Shown: piece by piece, positions 33,001 to 43,591 of the stretch
How the letters are laid out: every line of letters begins with the position of its first letter
How positions within the stretch are numbered: the first letter of the stretch is position 1
NCBI GenBank assembly: GCA_030704615.1
Contig: CM060732.1
Coordinates: forward strand, 12,896,001 to 12,960,000
Source of the DNA: Takakia lepidozioides
Taxonomy: Eukaryota > Streptophyta > Takakiopsida > Takakiales > Takakiaceae
Direction: 5' to 3'
Length of the DNA: 64,000 bases
The notes under the pieces: generated by a model
The model's database searches: none
Told to the model about the DNA's origin: nothing
The model's input: only the letters and a program-made list of their open reading frames with translations
Position numbers and translations under genes: made by a program

Positions 33001-35516
33001 TGAAAGTGAAATGGTTTGAGATTTGGAACGCCGACCCGACTGTGAAAGATAACCATTGCTTTCCGAAGAGTGAGAAGAACAAGGAAACATGAGTCATAAA
33101 GCAATTCAGTGACCATGTTCTCGATATGTGGCTGCACAAAGCCACGTACTGGGCCCAGGTTTTTTCCTCTCGCCGTTCCATTTCCACTGCAAAACTGCAT
33201 TGCACCGGGAAAAGTCACTTACTGTTCTTAAAAAGCTGTTCTGTAAAAGCTATTCTCTGAATTGTAAAACTGTTCTTGCGCAGATAGAGGCTTGGGCACA
33301 GCTGGTGCTGGAGAAGCAGCTGAAGGATTACAAGATAACTATGACTCCACCGATGGACACTCTAGAAGACTATGTCCACCAGTGGAAAGCAGCTTGCTTC
33401 GACACTTGCTTCTTCAAGGAGTTCGCCAAAGAGGGAGGCATCTCGCGCACTAACGAGTTCGAGCAGCAGCATGGATCAGAACAGGCCATGAAGAGGGTTC
33501 TGTATAGATTCGTCTTGTCACTCTTTATCCACCCTTTGTTCCTGTCTCCCGAAGTTTCGCTGTCGTTGCAGCCCTGCTCTATTGAATAAACAATCCCCTA
33601 AACTGTGTGTACTGACGCACTTAGTAAAAGGGTGGCAACTTCTGTGTTTCCCAACCTTTCATTCTACATACAAACATCCGATCCTCTACTGAATCACACC
33701 TGCCCTGGCTTCTAGGTAGGGCCTGGGTGGACAGAGCGAAAATTGAGTGCGTTGGCGTACACTGTCAAGGGGTCCTCAAACAGTATTCTCACGCTTTCCC
33801 CACTTTGTTTTGATTGTGTAGGTACATCAAGAACGTTCTCATTCCAGGCAAGAACCTGAGTCGACACCCGCACTTTATTGATCTATGGTGTGACCCATCT
33901 AACGCTGAGACAAAGTACACTGCAGGAATTTTGAAGGATTATGGGAGCTCACACTGCTGCTGGTATATGGATATCCCACGCTCTGGATGCCCTTGGCATG
34001 AGCTTGTGACCCGAAGTCAAAACGAAAATGCAGAGGCCTTGGCCCCTCTGACGGAGAAGGAGTTGCACGAGAGAAACTTGAGGATATTGGCTGAGAAAGA
34101 GCCTCTTGCACAGAATACGCCAGTGAAGCCTAGAAAGGACAAGGGGAAAGGGAAGGGAAAGGGGCAGAAAAACAATCAGAATGAGAATGAGAAGAAGTCC
34201 GTGGTGCAACCGGGGCAAGTGCAGACCCCACCCCCAGCCAAAAAGCCTGACCGAAAGAAGAAGGGTCTAAGAGAGCCGTACGATGCAATGGAGCACCCAT
34301 CCAGAATCGTTTTTCCGGGCATGTGCGAGCTGGTAAACGACGGGTTCCTGGCCATGATGGAGACACGGAAGTCAAGTTACAGTGTGATCCTTCCAAAACG
34401 TGGGACAAGCTATGTGCTTTTCTCCAATCGGTAAGCAATTATCATGCATCTGTTTGAGTTTTTGATTTCTTTGTTTTATTTTTACTCGGATCAGACATGT
34501 CGCTTCTTCTTACACGCTATAGTGCTTGCAGGCATGGAGGGGGAAGGAATCTTGGGTGAATGGTGCACATAAATCTTGTTATCATACAATTTGTCACGAT
34601 GAGATGTCGCCGGGAGCTGGCAAGCTACTTGAAAGCCTCGGGGATGCGGATTATCAAGACCTGGAACTGTGTCAACAGCCTATATCTGACGAAGGGGGAT
34701 TGCCTAGGGCAGAAGGTAGGTTTCAAATACTTTATTTTTATGCCTTCTCTGTTGAAGTTCCACTGTACACCCTGTTATGAAGGCATGCTATTCGCACTGC
34801 CTGAATTGAGTGTTTCAGCGCACTCAGTTATGGCGGTCCATGAGCAATGACTCTGAACCCGTTCCATCCGGAATGGGTCTACACTCCCACCCAGATGTGC
34901 TATGAAACATTCCTCACTAATTATTCTCCTCTTCATCGCAGACCCGTTTATTTGAGGCCGTCTGTCTCGTGAGGGTACATCCAATGTCGACTCCCACCAC
35001 AGAGGTGGAGTTCGAGCTTCATGGGGGAGGATGTTTCATAAACGAGAGGTTCGATCCTGTCGACGACGACATGCACTACAACTATGTCGATTCCAAAGTA
35101 TGTTTGCAAAAGCCAAATGGAACGCCTTGGAGAGGGGCCCATGAGAAAAGCCCAGCTTTTATCCAAACGATCATTGAGACTTGTTCTCGGCCAGGGGCCC
35201 GCATCATAGATCTCACTCTTGGCACAGGTTTCTCTTCTTGCCTTTGTCATCGATTTCTTTTCTTCTGCATCTTCTTTACTCAATATTCTAAAACTTTAAT
35301 TCCTTCATTCTGTCTCTTGCAGGCGCTTCTTACCATGCTTGCAAGGCAGGTGGCAAGCACTTGTTTGGTATGGAAGGAGATGCAGATACTTTCACTGGCA
35401 TCCTGGCCGAGTTGCAAGGGGACGCGTCTACCTCCAATGTGAAGGACGTCACTGTGCAAATTGATATCATCGACGGAGACAACAAGGACCTGGACAATGA
35501 CTTTTCATGTGAGTAA
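30097..35516 (+). pseudogene. Copy B of the permuted methyltransferase-like gene, decayed
   Basis: Nine exons are recognised: 30097-30351, 31734-32332, 32441-32636, 32718-33158, 33284-33507, 33822-34430, 34532-34715, 34942-35227, 35323-35516. From the second on they match copy A exon by exon (599/596, 196/193, 441/442, 224/224, 609/652, 184/339, 286/286, 194/194 nt). The first exon is acidic and Gln/Glu-rich, joining in phase to a basic GRKRKGLQPKK. Damage: TAG 32085-32087, TGA near 32291 and near 32615, TAG 32925 and 32955, TGA 33090; acceptor CAG changed to CAA at 32438-32440; donor GT changed to AT at 33508; a frameshift near 34370. About 155 nt missing from the seventh exon remove the LDIPDG region, while RIIDLTLGTG and GASYHACK survive. 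Divergently oriented to copy A. Confidence 0.75.
30425..31670. repeat. Nine family C palindromes in the first intron of copy B
   Basis: Palindromes built on GAGTGCGGTGGCGCACTC occur near 30437, 30661, 30808, 31016, 31133, 31272, 31385, 31497 and 31640, in both loop orientations. Two of them sit in a 208-bp tandem duplication (about 30722-30930 and 30930-31138) that also shares GATAGTTAGAAAGTGTG and TTCGTGGACAGAGGT. More single copies lie in other introns, near 33605, 33745 and 34805. They look like repeated insertions of one small fold-back sequence. Confidence 0.85.
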
Positions 35517-35678
35517 GTTCATTTTCTGTCTATTTGATCCCTGTGTATATGCTTTGTCGTGTCCCCTTCTGTTGTCTAATTGTTACCCAAATGGTGCATT
35601 TGTGATTGTAGGAATGTGAACACTCTCCATGGCCCCTGTCCTCCATATACTTGAGGGACTTGTGCTGGAGCCCACCTC

Positions 35679-37008
35679 CTAATTATGTCCAGCGTAGCTA
35701 CGGCGTGAGCCCAGCCCCGTGAGCCTGGGAGCTGAGCTCACGTTGTAGCCACAAAGCGTGAGCTGAGCTAGAGTGTTCAATTTCTTTTTGCATGATCCAA
35801 ATCTTTCCTCGCCTTCCAAATGAGGGAGCCTGGATTGCAAAGAGGAGCCTTCAGTGCACCTGTTCAGAGCTCTGGCCATCTTTGATGGGTCTCCGGACCT
35901 ACTCGCAGCCCTTAGCATCAACAAAGTCATACCGGGGCCCTTGCCTCCACCCCGTCCCATCAGAAAATTGCGGTACCTGGTTTGTTGTGTAAGTGCCTGC
36001 ACCATGTCATCAGCAGTGGCCACATACAAGTCACGACCTGCTTTGGTAGATTGCTGCATCCAGGCGTTGTGAACAGTCTCCGCCAAATTACAGGATGGCA
36101 TGTCGGCCAAGTCCTCCAAGGACATGTCCTGTAGGAGGCATTGCATGGAAATGTGAGGAACAAAGGGGCACACCTTCCTACTCACTTTCGTTTGGTTGAG
36201 CGTTGTTTCTCATCCGAGGGCAAGAAATATTCAGGCACTTGCAATGCCCAACGCAAACCGACCTTCGAAATTTCAATCCAATGTCGTTGTGGATGTTCGA
36301 CGTTTTTGTCCTGCACCAAGGGTGTCCGTCATGTTTCTTGTCCATGCCCTGCAGAAGCCCAGCTAGTCCATTGGAAGATGTGGGAAGGTTGAGCTCAAAC
36401 AAAATGTCCCCATCAAACTCTGCTGGCACGTATTGAACCCGCTGCACACGAAGGGACTCCCAATCAACAAAACGCAGCTCGCTCTTGCACCCAGGCACCC
36501 CTGCCAGGATTTTCAATTTTGGAATGACACTCGTTATCTCTTGCAATTTGTCATCATCCAAGAATGGAGTCTGCACTGGCGGAGGAATCTCAGAAACATC
36601 CTCCGAGGACGAGTCTAAAAGAGTCACGAATGTAGTGGATGTGCTCACCTCTTGTTTCACATGAACTGTGCCATTTTGCTGCACGACCGATGCTGCAGTT
36701 CCAGGGGTAATGATTGATCCTGCTGATTGTCTTCTCTCTTTTCCAAGGACACGGTATGTGCCTGGAAGGACTCTCCACTTCCTTCCACACTCGCCAACCA
36801 ATGGTTTCTCCAAGTGTCCAGAATCCAAATTCCCATCCTCGTCATACACCTATTTTTGAACAAGCAGAGAACCCAATTCCAGTGGGAACACTGTAACCAG
36901 CTCATCCTCATGAACAACTGCAAACCCATCCTCGTCTGCAGTGACAGTTAGTGGAAGACTACCTGCATTGGAATGAAATCGGGCGAGTCTATTTCGCTCC
37001 CTCGACAT
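35679..37008 (-). pseudogene. Zinc-finger transposase-like gene, middle deleted
   Basis: ATG 37008 opens a frame reading MSRERNRLARFHSNAGSLPL, then TAG at about 36849-36851, then VYDEDGNLDSGHLEKPLVG. It continues to a metal-binding-like block: GMDKKHDGHPWCRTKT, NIHND, KFRRSVCVGHCKCLN and SCPRM (Cys/His spacing like WRKY/GCM/FLYWCH zinc folds). It stops at 36178. A different frame at once reads SLEDLADMPSCNLAETVHN, WMQQS and YRNFLMGRGGG, which looks like the C-terminal part of a transposase-type protein. The expected middle is absent, so 36180 looks like a deletion junction. A plus-strand copy at 39.05-39.48 kb keeps part of that middle. I infer a Mutator-like or related DNA transposon; the superfamily is uncertain. 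Confidence 0.5.
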
Positions 37009-37955
37009 GTTTTCCTACGCTGACCAAAAGTTGCGATTCACAACGGAATCCCCGAACTAATAGCCCGTAATTCTCGAAAGGGGATCCACCACAAACAAAT
37101 TGAGGTCAACAAGGGTAGCACTAACCCAAAGGCCGCGGGCGATGCATCAAAAGGATGTAGGAATGACATGCACTGAACTTCGCAGACAACCACGCTGAGA
37201 GACACCAACCAGAAAAACTGTTTTCAAAGATAAGAAGCCACAAGAAGCCGTGCTGTTTTTGGATGAAAAACAAACCCTGAACATGACATGAAACCATCCA
37301 TTATGGAAAGACGGCAACAACCCTGGAGAGCAGTAAACAGGAAGACCCCGAATGTAATGAGGTTGTGCTGTGCCAGAAGAGCACAGCACAAACACTGACA
37401 CTCCAAGAGTCACCTCGCACGGATGTGTGCAACACAAGATCATTTCCGACACAACCCTTTATACCGAATGACCCCATGGCGACGATGACGGCAAAATGCA
37501 AACCACAGGGTAGGCAGTACGACACACGTGGATGCATATGTGAAACATAACATTTATGGCGAATTTGCAAGAACTGCTCGAAATTGAACTAGCATTAGAT
37601 TTCTACGGCACTTCCGAATTTGAAAGAATGCAAGAAGGCCGCCATGTATTGGCAGGCGGGGAAGTACATCTGACATATATCACAAGTACATGCAACGGAT
37701 GTACATATTTTCTAGCACTTTATTTCTTGGATAATACAAAGACGCCGAAATGGAGGAATTCCGTTCGCACACAATAACAACACCCGCATCCAAATACGGT
37801 TGACAATGTCCAATTTTGATTTTGGTTACATGCCATAGCAACCCTTGTTGCAAACGTCAAACTGGAGAGCTCTAGAGGCATCGTGGGGAGCCCTTGTTTC
37901 CAGCGGAGGAGGAAGAGAAGGAAGTCATTATACTTCACGAGCTCTAGAAACAGGA
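37009..37955. other. No recognised gene
   Basis: Frames on both strands are short and overlapping. I see no domain, RNA gene or clear repeat. A short inverted repeat, GAGCTCTAGA, appears near 37867 and 37940. Confidence 0.4.
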
Positions 37956-38451
37956 ATAGCTCCAAACGTTGCAATGAACTCGGACATGAATGCTTCAAAA
38001 TTATATAGTAAATGCGAATTTTTTTTTCTAATAGCGGTGCAAACCAAGGTAGGCAGTGCCTGATAGAAGGGTGCCTACGAATCCCACTTTGAATACCTTC
38101 ATCGGGGTAGCGTTGTGGATGTAGTCGTAGGAACAGTTGTACTTGTTGAACAAAACCGCGAAATGTTGATCTCGTCCCATTAAATTTCTCGGGCATGCTG
38201 ATCTTTGGTTCTCTCGTAATCTGTTGAAGATGAACCGTTGCAGTAGGAGCTGTTGTAGTAGGGACTCGTATGGTTGAAGATCCATTGTTCGACTTCTTTA
38301 ACTCTGAAATTTGTTGTTGCAAATTGTGGAGAGCGTTGCCAAGATCTTGAGACTGATCAGCTTGCAATTGGGCGGTAGAGGTACGAAGTTCTTGCATCTG
38401 GAGCTGAAGACTCTGCAATGTGGCAACCATTTCCGCAAATGTGCCTTCCAT
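37956..38451 (-). mobile_element. Ty3/gypsy gag N-terminal fragment
   Basis: ATG 38451 starts a coiled-coil segment (MVATLQSLQLQMQELRTSTA, NLQQQISELKKSNNG). The gypsy gag core follows: KISMPEKFNGTRSTFRGFVQ, LHPQRYPDEG. A frameshift near 38090 moves the rest into another frame (VGFVGTLLSGTA), and later pieces read FAPLLEKK and FMSEF-like sequence. The similarity ends near 37956, so the element is truncated. A second copy of this gag lies at 58.54-59.52 kb. Confidence 0.8.
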
Positions 38452-38469
38452 CTTAACTAACTAAGGAAC

Positions 38470-39042
38470 AAACTTTAGTCTCGTCAAATTGTCAAGGTGA
38501 GAACATGACTGAACATAAACAAGAGATCAGACTAGAGGTACAAGACTAGACAAGAAGTCAAGGTCGGCGTGGGCGAATGCATGGTGGGTAAATATGAATC
38601 AAGATGTCTTTATAATAATGGACAAGAGTACAAGATACTGGAACTCGACTATACTGGAATGCTGGAAACTAGACTGGGGTACAGATACTGGAAACTGGAC
38701 TAGAGTACTGGGACTGGGAACAAGAGTAGCTTGAACTTGTGTTGGCGAGACTGAAGAGTGTCCAGTCTCGCCTCCTATATATACTGGCTACTAGGAGGTT
38801 CCCTAAGAGGCTTCCCCAAAGAAGGTTTCTTGATGGAGAAGTTTTTTCTAAAGAAAGTTTCCTGAGCAGTTTCCCAAGTTACTCTCGGTAATTTGGTAAA
38901 TTCCCGGTAACTTGATAACTAATGGTAACTTATGGTAAATCATGGTAGATCATGGTAGATCATGGTAGCTTTTGGTAACATGGTAACTTAATAACTTATG
39001 GTATTTACTCCTGGTAAGTTCATCTGGGCTATGTCCGTGACA
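38470..39042 (-). mobile_element. LTR and leader of the gypsy element
   Basis: Reading the minus strand, TGTCACGGAC begins at 39042, a common start for Ty3/gypsy LTRs. A TATATATA box lies near 38777-38785. A 9-bp hairpin GGCGAGACT/AGTCTCGCC (38744-38772) follows, then short direct repeats with ATACTGGAAACTGGACTAG. The gag ATG follows at 38451. The inner LTR border and primer-binding site could not be fixed. Confidence 0.55.
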
Positions 39043-39485
39043 CTGGGGGTCTCACACGTCTCTTGCAAGGAATGGATAAAAAACATGACGGCCATCTATG
39101 GTGTAGAACCAAAACGTTCAATATCCACAACGATGTAAACTTGAAATTCCGAAGGAGCATTTGTGTGGGGCATCTGAGATATGTGAATGGAAGTTGCCTA
39201 CGTTTCACGAAGAGCGGTGCTAAAATGAGAGTGAGTGAGAAGGACTCTCCGACAATCCTTTTATCCCAAGCTGTGCCCCACCGTCTGCCAGTACATTTGC
39301 TTGTAAGTTTTGCAAGGTGGCCCCCTCCTGCATTGCACATTGCCCTGCTTGCATGTACTACGTTACTCACCGTTGCAAAACCATGACTCGAGCCTACATT
39401 CATTTTGGGACTCACGACCATCCTGTGTCTCACAGACCAAGGTTAGGAGCTCTAGTAAGTAGAGGCCGTGAAGAAATGTTCACAA
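39043..39485 (+). pseudogene. Second, inverted fragment of the zinc-finger transposase-like gene
   Basis: The plus frame reads GLTRLLQGMDKKHDGHLWCR, NIHNDVNLKFRRSICVGH, nearly the same as the minus-strand block at about 36.2-36.4 kb. After a frameshift it continues CKFCKVAPSCIAHCPA, YYVTH, TMTRAYIHFGTHDHPV. This Cys/His-rich middle is missing from the first copy. It begins exactly where the gypsy LTR ends. Confidence 0.55.
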
Positions 39486-40716
39486 GTTGTTTCGGGCCAC
39501 TCATACATGTCACTGGCATATGGGAGCCCAAATCGTTTCGCATGTGAATAAGAGTGTCAGCTTAGACTAATATCGCATGTGTCGTCATGTTGCCACTGTA
39601 GCAGGAGACTCCATTGGGTCTATGGTGATTCACATCACTCGTAGTTTGGCAGCCGGGAATGGTTGTCAAGATGCAAATAGTGATCAGGGTGTAGCCGAGC
39701 CACTGGGCCGGAAACTGATAAGTGTCGGTGCGCATAATGCGTTTCACAGTCCGAAGAGCAGTCACTTGGAAGATGGGCGTAAGACGAGCAGTTAGCTTGG
39801 TGGCGCATTGTCGAGTGCAACAAGAGGACAGATAGCGTTGAAACAACATAAAACCAAAGAATGGAGAACCTAAAGAAGCGCAATAAACAATCGCAGCCCC
39901 ACGAGAGAGGCTTGAGCATCAATAGCATTAGAATGCTGCACAGTGGAATCATTTGATCTCCCCGCAACAGGGTGCCCGGAGGTTCAGTCATGCGCACCTA
40001 GTCTGAGACGATGCCTGTGAGAGAGTTCCAGGGGCGCGGCTCGAGCACGCAGGCGGGTGGATAGCCGATAGTGAACAGCCATTTAACTCAATTTGAGATC
40101 ACCCAAAAATTGGTTTCCAAACAAAGCTGTTGTGTTTTGAAGATGAGAAATGAGAATAGATTAGAGTAGACTAGACAAAAGTGAGCCACTGTAGCATGCT
40201 TCTGCCCATCTTTTCGGTTTTGTAATCTCATTTTTCTTAAATTTTAGCAATGCCGTTACTCTAACCCTTACTTTCTTTCTAGCTAAGGTAGCCGCCATGG
40301 CGCGAGCTCCAGCTCGTCGCGCTGCACAGCTGCCCTGCTACTCTTCTCCCTTCTACTAACCTGCTCTACAAGATCAACCTCATTTCAATGCTCCGTTTTA
40401 GCTATCTTTCCATAGTTTCTAGTGTTATTTTTTTTTATCCTCTTGTTTGAGCTCCGCCCTCCCGCAAAAAGTCTTGTGCCCATGAGTGGGTATTCTCTAG
40501 TGGAATTGCGTGAGCCGTGTCGGTGAGCTGAAATTTAGTGAGCGCAAACTCTGATAATCTATGCATGAGGGTGTCAAACTACCTTTGGTACGATGTCACG
40601 TTGATTGCCAGTTTGTTCGAGACATGGGTCTTGAGAGAGGTCATATACTAGCAACTTGCGATTCGAGCTCCTACACCATGGTGTGCTGAAAATTTTCGAT
40701 TTGCTGCGTGTGATGT
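39486..40716. other. No recognised gene
   Basis: No frame with family-like sequence is visible on either strand. A GCGCGAGCT/AGCTCG-rich inverted repeat lies near 40300-40325. The rest appears to be old degraded DNA. Confidence 0.4.
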
Positions 40717-41964
40717 TCATGCTGCTGTGATGGAGAGCAGCTCGTCTTTGAATGATCCCTTCAAGTTGGTGGAGGATCTTTGAGATTGGATCGTTTCAAC
40801 TGTGTTGGCGAGAGCTTTATTGATGTCCGCAACTTGCAGTTGTTTAAGAACTTCTAGGTCCACTGGTGTTTTGCCGTGCAGGCTCCTTGGGTGTGCAATG
40901 AAATTGATAAACCGTCCCACAAATGGCAGGTCAGGCTGGTTGTACCAGAGGTTATAGATAGTTGCATTTTTGTATGTTATATGGAGTGTACCAGCATGCA
41001 GTTGCGTGTTTCGTGACAGGGAGCCATTGATATAGAAGAAAATGCTCGCAATGTTGTTTTTTTCTGTCAATTCTCTCATGGCATTGCAAATGTCCTTCTG
41101 CGATGCAGTGATCCTGAGGTGTCTAGCAATAATTGTGAGGGCCTTTCGTTCTGCTCTGAGTATCTTGGGTGGGATATCTTGACCACTTCAACTTTTGGGA
41201 CACTTCGAGTACCGCATGCTCGAGTCTCAGTCCGCGAGTGAGACATAGAACGCGTGTTTTTTCCGAGGCTGTGAAGAGGTACCCAAAGTCAGACTCCATT
41301 TTGGTCTTGCCAACGTGTAATATTTCGATGGCTACCCGACATTGTATACTTCATAGATGGCGTTTGCCGCAATCTGTGCTCTAGGTAGTCCTACCATGGC
41401 GGAGCCTTTGAGATGTAGCGACAACCTGTCTTCTGTGCTCTCTGTTTCAAAGCTTTTCTCGATTTTTCCTTGGATGGGATTTCCGTCAGCCATGGTGAGA
41501 ATGAAAACTCGGTTACCAAGCAATAAATTGATATCATCTGTTTTAGGGTGTTTAGGACAAACTTTGATAAGGCCCGACCACATTGTTGGGTCTTTCCTGT
41601 GGCCGAACACTGACACAGGGTGGAGGATCTCTTTGCTGAGAGGTATCCCCATGTACAAGAAATGGTGGATAATGGAGCGCTTACACGAATTGCAGAATGC
41701 TCTTGTCACGACCCCCAACAAAACAACATGTTGATAGAGTAGCTGTGGAGTGGGAAGCTCTGTTTCCATTGTCCTTGTCTGGGTCTGGGACTGGGTGAGG
41801 TTCTCCACTGTAGACAACTGTGATTGCCTCATATTTGCATCGTCTGGTTCGGCGACGGGTGTGGTTTCTGCAGATGGGATGTCCTCGGAAACTGGGAGGT
41901 CTGGTGGACGTAAAAAAGTTTGAGTGACTGTGGGGACCGGTGTTCCACCAGGAGAGGACGACAA
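40717..41964 (-). pseudogene. Unclassified decayed frame, possibly retroelement ORF1-like
   Basis: Two long open stretches in the same frame (41964-41332 and 41079-40717) are joined by 250 bases with three stops. The first has a Ser/Thr/Pro-rich start, then FCNSCKRSIIHHFLYMGIPL, ILTMADGNPIQGKIEKSF and LSLHLKGSAM. The bridging part also makes sense in a shifted frame (GYLFTASEKTRVLCLTRGLR), and the second stretch has GTLHITYKNATIYNLWYNQP and FIAHPRSLHGKTP. The coherent amino-acid composition suggests a real ancestral gene. I do not recognise a domain. A retroelement ORF1-like nucleic-acid-binding protein is a guess. Confidence 0.35.
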
Positions 41965-43209
41965 GCATAATAATCTCCATGCATTTCATCTCCCGTACCT
42001 TCTCAAACTTTATAAGTACACATGGTAGCCATTCGAAAGTCATGTTGCTGTGTTGACGTCTACAGATTTCGAGAGTTGAGTAAGATGCAAGTAGTGCCCC
42101 GGCTTATTATCTGGTTGCGTTGATGGGTAGAGAATTTGGGGGGTCCTGGGAAAGCCTTGGGGCACTTAAGAATCTCCTCGCATTCGACCTCTGAAATTTC
42201 AAGTTGCAATAGATTGTTGATAGTCCTATGATCTCGTATGGGTGGGGCGTTAGAATCTTGCGCGAGGCTCTCCATGGTGGGGTACCCTAGCCAGAATGGG
42301 TATATTGTTGTTTGTGTTTGTAGGGAGTCAGCCTGGCTTCTTCCCTTTTTCTTCCTGGCACATGTGGTGATTCGACTAGGAGCTATCCGCTTCACTCGAT
42401 GCGCGTTTGGTGAAGATGGAGTGGGTGAGTGTGTCCTCTTGAGCTGGTAGTTTGGATGTTGAGCTAGGCCCTGGTGGGATGTTGATGATTGCCGATTCCA
42501 TGGTGTGTTTCGTTGCGTTTGGATAAGTGTGGTGGGAAGTGGGAGAGTAGCAAGGGGAAAGATTGAATGGGTGGGGGAGCAGGTGTTGCAGCATAGTGCT
42601 TGTATGAGTGACTGGTACTTCGGGATAAGATGTGGTGGCGAGGCTGATTATTATGAGCTATGGGCACCCGATCCTTGTATGAATGTCGGGGGTGGAATTC
42701 AAATCTCATAATAAATAGCATGAGTTAGGCAGGGAAGTGAACAAATGAATTGATCATTGAGTCCAACAAGATAAATGCTCCCAACTCCAAAGCAAGAGAC
42801 AAACTGGTGGAAATTCTAAAGATTTGAGGCGAGGTCAACAAACAATAAATACATGTGGTTAATGTCTCTCCGAGGGATGATAGACATCAATATCCAATGA
42901 GTTTGAAATGTTTAGTTAACCCAAAGATGACAATGACTCTCTCTTCCATGGGTTTGAAGGCTTTGTGATATCATTGTTATCGAGTCATGTCGAGTGATGA
43001 TGAGTATTCTAATTACATATTGGAATTCAATTTAACTATTTTTTCTTTTAAAGAGTTTCTTCTTAGAATGTTAGACTATGTCACTATTACAAATCTTGCA
43101 AACTAATTGGAAAAATGAGAATAATAGAGTTGAATTAGTATCACATTTTTCTACATATTTATGCAAGTACCTCTAATCTATTTTGTTCTTTAGTTATGAA
43201 ACTTTGAGC

Positions 43210-43244
<35 letters not shown>

Positions 43245-43587
43245 TATTCAATTTTCCAAACTTTATGCACGTAATCAACCTGCCATAGTATTTGAGCTGT
43301 AATTCTACATCTTTTTTTATGATTGAATAAGCATGACATCCAATCTGAAAGTTGAACCAGTCAACGACTACTGGTTTGAAATTGTGCGAAATAGGCTGGC
43401 TTAATCTGGTACATATGATTTTCTGAGTGGATAGCTTTTGCCCTACAAAATAACATGAGAAGGTACTCAGTTGACCAACCCAAATGACCCACATGGTTCA
43501 TTCTAACACTTCAAGGTCCACATGCAAAATATAAAAAATAAAAGATTGTGACTTTTGACGAAGCAAGCTCGTAACTTATGGAGTCAC
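41965..43587. other. Non-coding interval with an (AT)n microsatellite
   Basis: No supportable gene. An AT dinucleotide run lies at about 43214-43241. The left part might be the upstream region of the frame at 40.7-42.0 kb. Confidence 0.5.
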
Positions 43588-43591
43588 TTAA

